Positions 52,065 to 61,262 of a stretch of DNA of 64,000 bases are shown here, one piece after another. Position 1 is the stretch's first letter; every line of letters begins with the position of its first letter. The notes under the pieces are model-generated. The model was not told where the DNA came from, ran no database searches, and worked only from the letters and a program-made list of their open reading frames with translations. The stretch is from Pseudomonas farsensis (lineage in GTDB: Bacteria > Pseudomonadota > Gammaproteobacteria > Pseudomonadales > Pseudomonadaceae). The stretch covers positions 372,001 through 436,000 of the forward strand of contig NZ_JABWRF020000004.1 in the NCBI RefSeq assembly GCF_014268805.2, in the 5' to 3' direction. Position numbers and translations under genes: made by a program.

Positions 52065-52292
52065 GGTGGGGCCTTTCCCAAGGTGTGGGGATGGATCATC
52101 GCGCAAATGGCGCGCCGACGCACCATTGGCCTGGAAGGCTTCATCGCAGGCTGGCGTCACACACAGATGAGTGCGTGGGAGCGGGCTTGACCCGCGATGA
52201 GGCCAGCAGGCCCAATTTAGCTGCAGGAGCTGGCGCTATCGCAGATTCGCCGGGAGCTGGCGAAAGCCTGCCAGGGGCCAAAAAAAGTGACG
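52065..52292. other. Intergenic region with single REP-like repeats
   Basis: 228 bases between the GNAT and nhaB genes. It includes a REP unit at about 52170-52205 (GCGTGGGAGCGGGCTTGACCC) and repeated AGCTGGCG segments (52230-52265). No gene is supported. Confidence 0.5.
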
Positions 52293-53795
52293 CTACAGCC
52301 AGTAAGTCACTGCCCACCAGCCCAGCCCACCCATGACCACCGTATACGGCAGCGCCATCCATACCATGCGCCCGTACGACAGCCGCACCAGCGGCGCAAT
52401 GGCGGAGGTCAGCAGGAACAGAAACGCAGCCTGGCCATTGGGCGTCGCCACACTCGGCAGATTGGTGCCGGTGTTGATAGCCACCGCCAGCGTCTCGAAA
52501 TGCTCGCGGCTCATGGCCCCATCGACGAACGCTTGCTTGACCTCGGTGATGTAAATGGTCGCCACGAACACGTTGTCACTGATGGCCGACAGCAAGCCAT
52601 TGGCCAGATACAACATGCCCGGCTGTTGCTCGCTGGGCAGGGCCAGCACCCACGCAATCAGCGGGCTGAACAGTTGCTGCTGGTGAATGACCGCTACCAC
52701 GGCGAAGAACACCACCAGCAGCGCGGTGAACGGCATGGCATCCTGAAACGCACGGCCCAGGCGGTGCTCGTCGGTAATACCGGTGAACGCCGTGATCAGC
52801 ACGATCACCAACAGCCCGATCAGCCCTACCTCGGCAATGTGCAAGCCCAGGCACACGATCAGAATCAGTGCAGACAGCCCCTGCACCAGCAATGCCAGGC
52901 GCTGCGCCGGAGTGCGCGCCGCATCGTCCTCGGCGGCGCAGGCCGCCAGCACCTGGCGCACCGGCTCAGGCAACAAGGTGCCGTAACCGAACAGGCGCAG
53001 TTTTTCCAGCAGCACGCAGGTCACCAGGCCCGCGGCCAGCACCGGCATCGAAACCGGGGCGACTTTCAGGAAGAAATCGGCAAAATGCCAACCCATCTCA
53101 TGGCCGATCAGCAAGTTCTGCGGCTCGCCCACCAGCGTGCAAACCCCGCCCAAGGCCGTGCCTACCGCGCCGTGCATCAGCAGGCTGCGCAGGAACGCGC
53201 GGAACTGATCGAGGTGTTCGCGGTGCAGTGCCGGGATGTGGTGGTCGCTGTCCAGGGCGCTGTCGGCGCGGGGGTCCTGGTCGGAGGCCACGCGGTGGTA
53301 TACCGCGTAAAAACCCACTGCCGCACTGATGATCACCGCCGTTACCGTCAGCGCGTCGAGAAACGCCGACAAGAACGCTGACAACACGCAGAACAACAAC
53401 GACAACAGCGCCTTGCTGCGCACACCCAGCAGAATGCGCGTGAACAGAAACAGCAGCAGCTCTTTCATGAAGTGGATGCCGGCCACCATGAACATCAGCA
53501 GCAATATCACTGGGAAGTTGTGCTGTAACTCCTCATAGAGTGCCTCGGGCGTGGTCATGCGCAGCACTAGCGCCTCGATCAGCAGCAGGCCACCAGGCAT
53601 CAGTGGGTAGCACTTGAGCGCCATACCCAAGGTGAAGATGAACTGCACCACCAGCACCCAGCCAGTGACCACAGGGCCGAGGGTTGCCAGCAGCAGCGGG
53701 TTGAGCAGCAGAAACAGCACGATGGCCGCTTTGTACCAGCGCGGCGACTGGCCGAGGAAACCGTGGGTGAGGGCGTCGGTCAGTGAGTGGGGCAT
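52293..53795 (-). CDS. nhaB: Na+/H+ antiporter NhaB
   Basis: 500 aa from the ATG at 53795, the standard NhaB length. An inner-membrane electrogenic sodium/proton antiporter that exports sodium. NhaB is recognised by 'HGFLGQSPRWYKAAIVLFLL', 'AFLSAFLDALTVTAVIISAA', 'MHGAVGTALGGVCTLVGEPQ' and 'SDNVFVATIYITEVKQAFVD', all typical of the family. Twelve or so membrane helices. The start is chosen as the first ATG with a family-like N-terminus; the frame runs further upstream but with an unrelated tail. Transcribed divergently from the crotonase gene. Confidence 0.95.
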   Translation of the reverse strand: MPHSLTDALTHGFLGQSPRWYKAAIVLFLLLNPLLLATLGPVVTGWVLVVQFIFTLGMALKCYPLMPGGLLLIEALVLRMTTPEALYEELQHNFPVILLLMFMVAGIHFMKELLLFLFTRILLGVRSKALLSLLFCVLSAFLSAFLDALTVTAVIISAAVGFYAVYHRVASDQDPRADSALDSDHHIPALHREHLDQFRAFLRSLLMHGAVGTALGGVCTLVGEPQNLLIGHEMGWHFADFFLKVAPVSMPVLAAGLVTCVLLEKLRLFGYGTLLPEPVRQVLAACAAEDDAARTPAQRLALLVQGLSALILIVCLGLHIAEVGLIGLLVIVLITAFTGITDEHRLGRAFQDAMPFTALLVVFFAVVAVIHQQQLFSPLIAWVLALPSEQQPGMLYLANGLLSAISDNVFVATIYITEVKQAFVDGAMSREHFETLAVAINTGTNLPSVATPNGQAAFLFLLTSAIAPLVRLSYGRMVWMALPYTVVMGGLGWWAVTYWL

Positions 53796-53946
53796 GAATT
53801 TGTATCCTTGTAATTCGGCTGTGCCGGAAGGTGCCGCATCGCGCTGCTGGCTGCAAGGCTTAAAGTCTTGCTTTTGGCACATGTGCGGCCTAGGTGCTGC
53901 GCTAAGATCCTGCGCAGTGAATTCCCTCTCCACAGGAGCGCCGCCC

Positions 53947-54759
53947 ATGTCCGAATACACCGCTTTCAAGGTTGAGCTGGCCAACAACATTGCCCATGTG
54001 CAAATAAACCGCCCGGAAAAAATCAACAGCATGAACGCGGCGTTCTGGGAGGAGATCGTCGATATCTTCCAGTGGGTCGACGACACCGATGCGGTGCGCG
54101 CGGTGGTGATCAGCGGCGCCGGCAAACATTTTTCGTCAGGCATCGACCTGATGATGCTGGCTTCCCTGGCCGGGCAATTGGGCAAGGACGTCGGGCGCAA
54201 CGCGCGCCTGTTGCGCGGCACCATCCTGCGCCTGCAACGCTCGTTCACCGCCGTGGACAACTGCCGCAAGCCTGTGTTGGCGGCCATTCAAGGCTACTGC
54301 ATCGGCGGCGCCATCGACCTGGTATCGGCCTGTGATATGCGCTATTGCGCAAGCGATGCGCAGTTCTCGATCAAGGAAGTCGACATGGGCATGGCCGCCG
54401 ACGTCGGCACCCTGCAACGTTTGCCGCGTATCATCGGCGACGGCATGCTGCGCGAACTGGCCTACACCGGGCGCATGGTCGATGCCCAGGAGGCGCTGCG
54501 CATCGGGCTGGTCAACCGGGTGTATGACGACCACGCAGCACTGCTGGACGGGGTCTTTGCCATTGCCGGTGAAATTGCCGCAAAATCACCGGTCGCGGTG
54601 GCCGGTACCAAGCACATGCTCAGCTACATGCGCGACCATCGCATCGACGATGGGTTGGACTATATCGCCACTTGGAACGCCGCCATGCTGCAGTCCGAAG
54701 ACTTGCGCGTGGCAGTGGCCGCCCACATGAGCAAACAGCAACCGACGTTCGCCGACTGA
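53947..54759 (+). CDS. Crotonase-family dienoyl-CoA isomerase-like enzyme
   Basis: 270 aa. The crotonase fold with the oxyanion-hole segments 'GAGKHFSSGIDLMML' and 'AIQGYCIGGAIDLVSACDMR'. The active-site block 'FSIKEVDMGMAADVGTLQRL' matches delta-3,5-delta-2,4-dienoyl-CoA isomerase (ECH1) with its Glu and Asp residues conserved, rather than plain enoyl-CoA hydratase. It would reposition double bonds in beta-oxidation of unsaturated acids. It is followed, 34 bases on, by nudC on the same strand. Confidence 0.9.
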   Translation: MSEYTAFKVELANNIAHVQINRPEKINSMNAAFWEEIVDIFQWVDDTDAVRAVVISGAGKHFSSGIDLMMLASLAGQLGKDVGRNARLLRGTILRLQRSFTAVDNCRKPVLAAIQGYCIGGAIDLVSACDMRYCASDAQFSIKEVDMGMAADVGTLQRLPRIIGDGMLRELAYTGRMVDAQEALRIGLVNRVYDDHAALLDGVFAIAGEIAAKSPVAVAGTKHMLSYMRDHRIDDGLDYIATWNAAMLQSEDLRVAVAAHMSKQQPTFAD

Positions 54760-54793
54760 CCGGGTTGGCGAGCGCCTTTCAGGGATCGCAACG

Positions 54794-55624
54794 ATGTCAG
54801 CACGCTGGACAACCGCAGTACTCGACCCGCAGACCGCCGGTGGCCTGGCCGTGGCCCGCAGCCCCGAGGGTTTTTTGTTCGACGCCAATGGCGCGCTGTT
54901 TGCCCGTGAGTGGCTCAAGCGCCAAGGCGTTGATGTGCTGTGCGAGCACGGCATCGGCCACTTCGATGGGCAGCCGGTGTTCCTGCTCGAACTGAATAGC
55001 GCCGTTGAAGTACCGGGCTGCGCTTGGCAGGGCCTGCGCCGCTTCATGCTCGAAGGCGACTTCGACACCTACAAGGTGCTGGGCTACGCCGCGCAGATCG
55101 GCACCTGGGCGCGCGAGCACCGCTTCTGCGGCAGCTGCGGCCAGCCGATGACGCAAATCCACTGGGAGCGGGCCATGCACTGCCAGGCTTGCGACCTGCG
55201 CAGCTACCCGCGTATCTCGCCGAGCATGATCGTGCTGGTCACCCGTGGTGATGAGGTGTTGCTGGCCCGTTCGCCGCGCTTTGTAACCGGTGTGTACAGC
55301 ACCCTTGCTGGCTTCGCCGAGCCCGGCGAGTCGGCGGAGGACTGCCTGGTGCGCGAGGTGCGCGAGGAGGTCGCCGTAGAGGTCAAGAACATCCAGTACG
55401 TCGGCAGCCAGTGTTGGCCATTTCCGCACTCGATGATGCTGGGCTTCCATGCCGAATACGCGGGCGGCGAGATTGTCATGCAGCCGGATGAGATCGAGGA
55501 TGCCCAATGGTTCAACGTGCACGACCTGCCGCCACTGCCGGCCGGGCGCTCGATTGCCCGGCATTTGATTGATCTGTACGTGGCGCGGCGCCTGGGTTTG
55601 CCGGAGCCTGTGCTGCAGGCGTGA
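54794..55624 (+). CDS. nudC: NAD(+) diphosphatase / mRNA deNADing Nudix hydrolase NudC
   Basis: 276 aa. NudC splits NAD(H) and removes the NAD cap from RNA. A zinc ribbon (Cys pairs in 'FCGSCGQPM' and 'CQACDLRSYPR') precedes the Nudix domain with box 'GFAEPGESAEDCLVREVREE'. The family-specific motif is here 'SQCWPFPHS', where the classic form is SQPWPFPxS, so a Pro is replaced by Cys; this may be common in Pseudomonas. Otherwise complete. The start ATG at 54794 gives a normal length. Confidence 0.95.
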   Translation: MSARWTTAVLDPQTAGGLAVARSPEGFLFDANGALFAREWLKRQGVDVLCEHGIGHFDGQPVFLLELNSAVEVPGCAWQGLRRFMLEGDFDTYKVLGYAAQIGTWAREHRFCGSCGQPMTQIHWERAMHCQACDLRSYPRISPSMIVLVTRGDEVLLARSPRFVTGVYSTLAGFAEPGESAEDCLVREVREEVAVEVKNIQYVGSQCWPFPHSMMLGFHAEYAGGEIVMQPDEIEDAQWFNVHDLPPLPAGRSIARHLIDLYVARRLGLPEPVLQA

Positions 55625-55630
55625 TACCGT

Positions 55631-56410
55631 TCAGGCCTGGCCGAACCAGTGCTGCCAGGCCAGGCGCACGGTCAGTGCCAGCACCACGGTGATGAACACC
55701 GGGCGGATGAATTTGCTGCCGCCGCTGATTGCCGTACGCGCGCCAAAGAAGGCACCGACCATGACCGCTAGGCCCATACACAGGCCGACGATGTAATCCA
55801 CCTGCCCGGAAATCATGAACACGGTCAGCGCCGCGATGTTGCTGACGAAGTTCATGCTGCGCGCAACGCCGCTGGCGCGCACTAGGTCTATGGGGTAGAG
55901 CAGCAGGGTGCTGACGGTCCAGAATGCGCCGGTACCGGGGCCGGCGACGCCGTCATAGAAGCCCAGGGTAAAGCCCTGCGGCACCTGCCATTTCTTCTTG
56001 ATGGGCGCGTCGGCATCCAGCGGCGCTTTTGGCGTACCGCCGAAAAGCAAATAGACGCCGCAGGCGAAGACGATTACCGGCAGCATCTTGTTCAGCCATT
56101 CGGCTGGCATGTAATGGGCTATTACCGCGCCGATCAGCGCACCGGCCAGCGTTGCGATCAACGCCGGGCGCCATTGTGCCGGGTGGAACAGCTTGCGCCG
56201 GTAGTAGGTGAACCCGGCGGTGGCCGAGCCGAAGGTCGAGCTGAGTTTGTTGGTACCCAGCACAAGGTGCGGCGGCATGCCAGCGGTGAGCAGCGCTGGC
56301 GTGGTCAACAGCCCGCCGCCGCCTGCAATGGCGTCGATGAAGCCGGCGACGAAGGCGACCAAGACGAGGATCAGCAGGGTGAGGGGTTCTACGGTGAGTT
56401 CGAAGGGCAT
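55631..56410 (-). CDS. TSUP-family permease (TauE/SafE type, YfcA-like)
   Basis: 259 aa with eight hydrophobic helices. The family motif occurs twice: 'VAFVAGFIDAIAGGGGLLTT' near the start and 'LGFYDGVAGPGTGAFWTVST' in the second half. TSUP members export or import sulfite, sulfoacetate or other organic anions, so a role in sulfur or small-acid transport is possible; the genomic context (nudC) gives no further clue. It ends six bases after the nudC stop, convergent with it. Confidence 0.9.
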   Translation of the reverse strand: MPFELTVEPLTLLILVLVAFVAGFIDAIAGGGGLLTTPALLTAGMPPHLVLGTNKLSSTFGSATAGFTYYRRKLFHPAQWRPALIATLAGALIGAVIAHYMPAEWLNKMLPVIVFACGVYLLFGGTPKAPLDADAPIKKKWQVPQGFTLGFYDGVAGPGTGAFWTVSTLLLYPIDLVRASGVARSMNFVSNIAALTVFMISGQVDYIVGLCMGLAVMVGAFFGARTAISGGSKFIRPVFITVVLALTVRLAWQHWFGQA

Positions 56411-56554
56411 GGAGTGTAGATAGGTAGGAATAAGGGCGGCAGAGAGCCGTGATTAGAGGTGCATACTAATACTGCCCGCGTGGTCTTGAAAGCTCAGGCG
56501 GCTGAAAACACGCGCTTCGGGAAATAATTAGGTAGGCACCGAAGAGAAGATGAC

Positions 56555-57361
56555 TTAGTCATCAAATTTTTGCCACGTTTGAGATCTGGCAGTCTTCATT
56601 TCATTTGCTACTGAAGGAGTTATAGATTTGAGCACCTTGTCTAGTTTTTTGGTTGCGGAATGAAGTTTGTTCTGAAGTGATGCTAAGCGCAAATCAGTGT
56701 CAATATCGAAGTGTCCTCCCTTATTAACTATAGTATTGATATTCTCTTGGTAAAGCGGGATATTGCTCATTTTTCGAAGTTTGTGCTGGCTAGTATCGGG
56801 GTGGTTTGCAACTGGCCAGTATTTTTCGTAGCCCGTCCCAGACTGGGTGGCGAGTTTCGCGGCAGGTCGATAGTCCTTTAAGTTGAACAAAAGTTTCAAA
56901 GTAGATGGAATGTGCCCAGAGGGGTCTTGTTTGTTAACCGGGTCTCCATTGCAATATACATAGGCATTAAGCCCACCCTCACCGAAGGGGCTTAAATCGT
57001 CAGGGGAATGAAAACGTCTTAGCACAGGATTATAGGCTCTGTAGCCGTTGCCGAGTATATAGCATCCAGTATGACGGTCCTGCTGTTGCCCCGTGTAGCC
57101 AGTGATAAGGTCATTATTTTCGCTGCCCACGCCGTAGCAGCTGTACGTTAAATGCAGGCCTTTACCATCCTCGACCACGCTGAGCGGTGACCCTTGACTG
57201 TGCGTAGCGAGCTGCAAGCACTTAGTCCACCCCGGCAAAGTGTGTTGCTCGGCAAGCGCCAAACCTTCTGTACCGAATACCTGCTGCGCCCTGAACTGGC
57301 TGAGAATCAGCTGAAGCTGCTCTCCCCGATAGAACCTGCGTTCCGTAATGCGCTTGGACAT
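56555..57361 (-). CDS. Compact RHS-core protein with variable C-terminal domain (candidate toxin)
   Basis: 268 aa. A good ribosome site (GGAGG nine bases before the ATG at 57361) supports the start. Residues about 1-150 are an abbreviated RHS repeat unit; the conserved RHS core closes with 'GNGYRAYNPVLRRFHSPDDL', 'SPFGEGGLNAYVYCNGDPVN' and 'KQDPSGH'. After that marker the C-terminal 115 residues ('LKDYRPAAKLATQSGTGYEK', 'TIVNKGGHFDIDTDLRLASL') are unrelated to known families I can name and are encoded in AT-richer DNA. In RHS proteins the part after the core is the variable toxin. No PAAR domain or signal is present, and no immunity gene follows on the same strand (56411-56554 is empty). It may be an orphan or degenerate effector. 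Confidence 0.8.
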   Translation of the reverse strand: MSKRITERRFYRGEQLQLILSQFRAQQVFGTEGLALAEQHTLPGWTKCLQLATHSQGSPLSVVEDGKGLHLTYSCYGVGSENNDLITGYTGQQQDRHTGCYILGNGYRAYNPVLRRFHSPDDLSPFGEGGLNAYVYCNGDPVNKQDPSGHIPSTLKLLFNLKDYRPAAKLATQSGTGYEKYWPVANHPDTSQHKLRKMSNIPLYQENINTIVNKGGHFDIDTDLRLASLQNKLHSATKKLDKVLKSITPSVANEMKTARSQTWQKFDD

Positions 57362-57486
57362 AGCTTTGCCTCCGCTGATAGGGGTAAGCCGACATTCCGC
57401 TATTTATGGCATGGGCACAACTGACAGAAATATCAGGTGGGCGGGGAGGGGCCCGAGGAAAGTCGCTGGCACCTGACGGCAAGCGC

Positions 57487-59424
57487 CTACGCGGGTTTGG
57501 CTTTTGTGCTACGGGCGGCTTTGGGTTTGGTGTTGCTGCTTGCGCGGCGTTTTTTCTTCCAGGGCGTTGCCGCCTTGCCGGCAGCCGGCCCGCTGATGGT
57601 AAGGCGCATGCCGGCGCAGCGCTGCACCAGCTTGCCCATCCAGGCGGACTGGCGGCTGACGAATTCTTCAAGGCTCATTTCGCCGCTTTGCACCATGTCC
57701 AGCGCCTGTTCCCAAATGGCTGTGGTGCCTGGGTCGGCGATGGCGCGGGGTACCGCGTCGATCAAGCTGAAAGCGGCTGGGGTGGCGCTGAGGGCCTTGC
57801 CGTTTTTCACCAGATAGCCACGGTCGAGCAACCCCTGAATGATGCTGGCGCGAGTCGCTTCGGTGCCGATGCCGGTGGTTTCCTTGAGCTTTTGCTTGAG
57901 CCGTGGGTCGTCCACCAGCTTGGCGACGTTCTTCATCGCCTTGATCAGGTCGCCTTCGGTAAATGGCTTTGGCGGCTGGGTCCACATGTCTTTGAGGGTC
58001 AGGCCATGTACCGAGCAGTTTTGGCCCTTTTGCAGGGCAGGCAGTACTTGGGCCGGCGGTGCTTCACGCCCTTTGGCGGGAGTCAGCGCCTCGGGCAGGG
58101 CGCGGCGCCAGCCGGGCTCGACGATCTGCTTGCCGACCGCGCGTAGCGCATGGCCAGCGCAGTCTAAGTCGGCCTGGGTGCGGTCGTACTCGTGGTTAGG
58201 CAGAAATTGCGCCAGGTAGCGCGCCCGAACCAGGGTGTACACCGCTCTGTACTTGGGCGGCAGGCGCGCCGGGTCGCTGGCCGCAGCTGTGGGGATGATG
58301 CCGTGGTGAGCGCTGACCTTCTGGTCGTTCCAGGCGCGCGACCGGCGCCCAGGCTCAAGGTGCTGCTGTAGCGGTGCGAGGCTTGCGTCGGCGCGTTGCA
58401 AGGCTGCCAGGATGGCCGGTGCTTCGCTGTGCTGGCTAACAGGCAGGTAGCCACTGTCGCTGCGCGGGTAGGTGATCAGTTTGTGGGTTTCGTACAACGC
58501 CTGGGCGATGTCGAGGGTTTCCTGGGCGCCCAAGCCGAGCTTCTTCGAGCAGACCTCTTGCAGCGTGCCGAGGTCGAAGGGCAGGGGAGCGGCTTCGCGC
58601 ACACGTTCGGTGGCGATTTTTGCCACCTGTGCTGTGCCGGCGGCCTGCATGTCGGCGGCGGCCTGTTGCGCCAACGCCTGGTTCAGGCAGCGGCCTTGAT
58701 CGTCGCAGGCGTCATCGGGCGCGCGCCACTGGCTGTTGAACACCTGGCCGGCACTGTGCAACTGCACGTCGATGGCCCAGAACGGCACGGGCACGAAGTC
58801 GGCGATGCTACGGTCGCGGTCAACCACCAGGCGCAGCGTTGGAGTTTGCACGCGGCCTACTGGCAATACGCCCTGGTAGCCTGACTGGCGCCCGAGCAAG
58901 GTAAACAGCCGGCTCATGTTCATGCCGATCAGCCAGTCCGCCCGTGAGCGGCCCAAGGCTGAGTGGTAGAGGCTGAAGGTTTCCTGGCCGGGCAGCAGCC
59001 GTGCCAGGGCTTTGCGGATCGAGGCGTCGTCCAGCGCCGATAACCACAGGCGCTGGATCGGGCCCCGGTAGCGGCAGTGTTCGACCAGCTCGCGGGCGAT
59101 CATTTCACCCTCGCGGTCGGCATCGGTGGCGATCACCAGTTCACGGGCCTCACCGAGCAAGCGCTTGACGGCCTTGTACTGGCTGGCGGTCTTGGGCTTT
59201 ACGGTCATCTTCCATTTTTCGGGGATGATCGGCAGGTCGTCCAGCGACCAGCGTTTGTAGCGCTGGTCGTAGCTGTCGGGTGGGGCGGTTTCGAGCAGGT
59301 GGCCGATGCACCAGGTAACGCACACGTCAGTGCCTTGCCAGCAGCCGTCAGCGCGGCGGTTGGCGCCAAGCACTTTGGCGATGTCTTTGGCCTGGGAAGG
59401 CTTTTCGCAGAGAAACAGGCGCAT
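57487..59424 (-). CDS. topB: DNA topoisomerase III
   Basis: 645 aa from the ATG at 59424, with 'RLFLCEKPSQAKDIAKVLGA' as the first residues (toprim start). A type IA topoisomerase that decatenates and relaxes DNA. The toprim acidic motif 'LVIATDADREGEMIARELVE' is present, followed by 'LGRSRADWLIGMNMSRLFTL', and the active-site tyrosine lies in 'HKLITYPRSDSGYLP'. The C-terminal part ends in a basic tail ('KKKRRASSNTKPKAARSTKA') instead of zinc fingers. Intact, single gene. Confidence 0.96.
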   Translation of the reverse strand: MRLFLCEKPSQAKDIAKVLGANRRADGCWQGTDVCVTWCIGHLLETAPPDSYDQRYKRWSLDDLPIIPEKWKMTVKPKTASQYKAVKRLLGEARELVIATDADREGEMIARELVEHCRYRGPIQRLWLSALDDASIRKALARLLPGQETFSLYHSALGRSRADWLIGMNMSRLFTLLGRQSGYQGVLPVGRVQTPTLRLVVDRDRSIADFVPVPFWAIDVQLHSAGQVFNSQWRAPDDACDDQGRCLNQALAQQAAADMQAAGTAQVAKIATERVREAAPLPFDLGTLQEVCSKKLGLGAQETLDIAQALYETHKLITYPRSDSGYLPVSQHSEAPAILAALQRADASLAPLQQHLEPGRRSRAWNDQKVSAHHGIIPTAAASDPARLPPKYRAVYTLVRARYLAQFLPNHEYDRTQADLDCAGHALRAVGKQIVEPGWRRALPEALTPAKGREAPPAQVLPALQKGQNCSVHGLTLKDMWTQPPKPFTEGDLIKAMKNVAKLVDDPRLKQKLKETTGIGTEATRASIIQGLLDRGYLVKNGKALSATPAAFSLIDAVPRAIADPGTTAIWEQALDMVQSGEMSLEEFVSRQSAWMGKLVQRCAGMRLTISGPAAGKAATPWKKKRRASSNTKPKAARSTKAKPA

Positions 59425-59539
59425 GGCCGCAGGCTCATCGGTGGGGATGGGCACTAGAATGCGCAAAGCGCGGCGTGCAGGCAAGTTTTATCTGTATGGA
59501 TATACAGCTTGGTGTTGCGGGGAATGTATTCTGCGGCAA

Positions 59540-59577
59540 GCCCGCCCCGCAAGAACGGCTGTCCTTGCGGGGCGGGC
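59540..59577. repeat. REP-like perfect hairpin
   Basis: CCCGCCCCGCAAG (59541-59553) and CTTGCGGGGCGGG (59564-59576) form a 13-bp perfect stem, extended by a G-C pair, around a 10-base loop. It lies between topB and the GNAT gene and has no T run on either strand, so REP rather than terminator. Confidence 0.65.
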
Positions 59578-59584
59578 GCAGGCA

Positions 59585-60019
59585 TCAGGCGGCGTCGCAG
59601 GAGTCGCGGACCATGTCCACATGCGGGATCCCCGCTTCGAGGAACTCTTCGCTGACCACCCGGAAGCCCAGGCGCTCGTAGAACGGCGTGGCGTGTACCT
59701 GGGCGCTGAGCATCTGCTGCTTGAGGTCGCGGTTCTGGGCTTCGCCGATGACCGCACGCATCAGCGCATCGCCGACGTTCAGCCCGCGCCAGTCCTTGAG
59801 CACCGATACCCGGCCAATGGTGCCGTCAGGCAGCAGGCGGGCGGTACCGATCGGGTAGTCGCCCTCCATGGCCAGAAAATGCACGGCGGTCGGGTCTTCG
59901 GCGTCGAACTCGAGCTCTGGCGGCACGTGCTGCTCGGCGACGAACACGGCGCTACGGATACGGTGGATGTCGGCGTTGTCCTTGTGCCAGTCGGCCAGGC
60001 GAACACTGATTTTATTCAT
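59585..60019 (-). CDS. GNAT-family N-acetyltransferase
   Basis: 144 aa from the ATG at 60019, which overlaps the 3' end of roxA; a TTG three codons earlier is less likely. Acetyl-CoA fold: 'DIHRIRSAVFVAEQHVPPEL', 'TARLLPDGTIGRVSVLKDWR', 'NVGDALMRAVIGEAQNRDLK', with a final 'PFYERLGFRVVSEEFLEAGI'. This matches the ElaA-type GNAT subfamily (PhnO-like), substrate unknown. It overlaps roxA by eight bases, so it is probably cotranscribed. Confidence 0.88.
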   Translation of the reverse strand: MNKISVRLADWHKDNADIHRIRSAVFVAEQHVPPELEFDAEDPTAVHFLAMEGDYPIGTARLLPDGTIGRVSVLKDWRGLNVGDALMRAVIGEAQNRDLKQQMLSAQVHATPFYERLGFRVVSEEFLEAGIPHVDMVRDSCDAA

Positions 60020-61181
60020 CGTTGGCAAACCCCAGGCTTCCTTGCTTGACCAGCTGGCACACCAGCAGCAGGCCTTCTTCGTCTGCCAGCCACTTAGCCA
60101 GGTTTTCCTGGTGCAGCGCGTCGGCGGCGCAGATCAGTTTCAGCAGCGGGCGCAGATGCCCCGAGAGCAGGCGGCTTTGGCCGCTGGCGAACAGCAGCAG
60201 GTTGTCGTCCACTTCCGACCAAGCCAAGCGCGCGCTTGGGTTACGAACAAGGATAGCGCCCTGTTCGAGGCTGTCGAGCAGCTCGGCTTCGTTGAGCTCT
60301 TCGCCTGCGACCATTTCCGGGTAGCGCGGCTCGGTCATGAACTGGCCAAACCAGGTCAGCAACAGACGCTCGTCACCCATGTGCTCGGCCAGCAACGCCT
60401 TGAGGCGATCGAGGGCGTCGTGCTGGATCTGGTGCGGGTCGGCGACCGGCTGCGCGTCGGCATCGCTGTAACGCTCTTCGTCAGGCAGGAACTGGCTGAG
60501 GAAGTCGGTGAAGTGGGTCAGCACTTCGGCAGCGCTCGGGGCGCGGAAGCCCACCGAGTAGGTCAGGCACTCGTCTTCGGCGATGCCGTAGTGGGCCAGG
60601 CGTGGCGGCAGGTAGAGCATGTCGCCGGGCTCAAGGCTCCATTCTTCGCTGAGTTCGAAGTCGGCCAGGATACGCAGGTCGGCGTGCTCGATCAGCGGGC
60701 TGTCGCTGTTGCACATCTGGCCGATTTTCCAGTTGCGCGTGCCGTGGCCCTGCAGCAGGAACACGTCGTAGTTGTCGAAATGCGGGCCAACGCTGCCGCC
60801 AGGGGCTGCGTAGCTGATCATTACATCGTCGATACGCCAGCTTGGCAGGAAGCGGAATTCTTCGAGCAATTCGGCGACTTCCGGTACGAACTGGTCCACC
60901 GCTTGTACCAGCAGGGTCCAGTCACGCTCGGGCAGGTCGGCGAAGGCGTCTTCAGCGAACGGGCCGCGGCGCATTTCCCAGGGGCGCTCGCCGTGCTCGA
61001 GCACCAGGCGCGACTCGACTTCTTCTTCAAGTGCCAGGCCCGCCAGTTCGTCGGGGTCGATGGGGCTGACGAAGTCGGTGAACGCCTGACGCACCAGTAG
61101 CGGCTTCTTCTGCCAGTAGTCGCGCAGGAATTCACGGGCAGTAAGGCCGCCAAGCAGTTGCAGTGGAGTATCAGAATTCAT
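60012..61181 (-). CDS. roxA: Ribosomal oxygenase RoxA (YcfD, JmjC-type)
   Basis: 389 aa from the ATG at 61181. A 2-oxoglutarate/Fe(II)-dependent oxygenase that hydroxylates an arginine of ribosomal protein L16. The double-stranded beta-helix has the iron ligands His/Asp in 'VGPHFDNYDVFLLQ' and His in 'LPPRLAHYGIAEDECLTYSV'. The N-terminal 'FLRDYWQKKPLLVRQAF' is the family's start signature, and the C-terminal winged-helix-like region follows. The upstream purB terminator separates it from purB. Complete. Confidence 0.93.
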   Translation of the reverse strand: MNSDTPLQLLGGLTAREFLRDYWQKKPLLVRQAFTDFVSPIDPDELAGLALEEEVESRLVLEHGERPWEMRRGPFAEDAFADLPERDWTLLVQAVDQFVPEVAELLEEFRFLPSWRIDDVMISYAAPGGSVGPHFDNYDVFLLQGHGTRNWKIGQMCNSDSPLIEHADLRILADFELSEEWSLEPGDMLYLPPRLAHYGIAEDECLTYSVGFRAPSAAEVLTHFTDFLSQFLPDEERYSDADAQPVADPHQIQHDALDRLKALLAEHMGDERLLLTWFGQFMTEPRYPEMVAGEELNEAELLDSLEQGAILVRNPSARLAWSEVDDNLLLFASGQSRLLSGHLRPLLKLICAADALHQENLAKWLADEEGLLLVCQLVKQGSLGFANDE

Positions 61182-61220
61182 GTTCAACCTATTGAAAAAA
61201 CGCAATTTTTGTACGGGAAT

Positions 61221-61244
61221 AAAAACGCCCGGCTAGGCCGGGCG
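61221..61244 (-). terminator. Rho-independent terminator of purB
   Basis: On the minus strand downstream of purB, CGCCCGGC pairs with GCCGGGCG around a three-base loop (61226-61244) and is followed by TTTTT (61221-61225 on the plus strand reads AAAAA). A clean intrinsic terminator 18 bases past the purB stop. Confidence 0.9.
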
Positions 61245-61262
61245 TAGGAGGCGACGCTCAGC

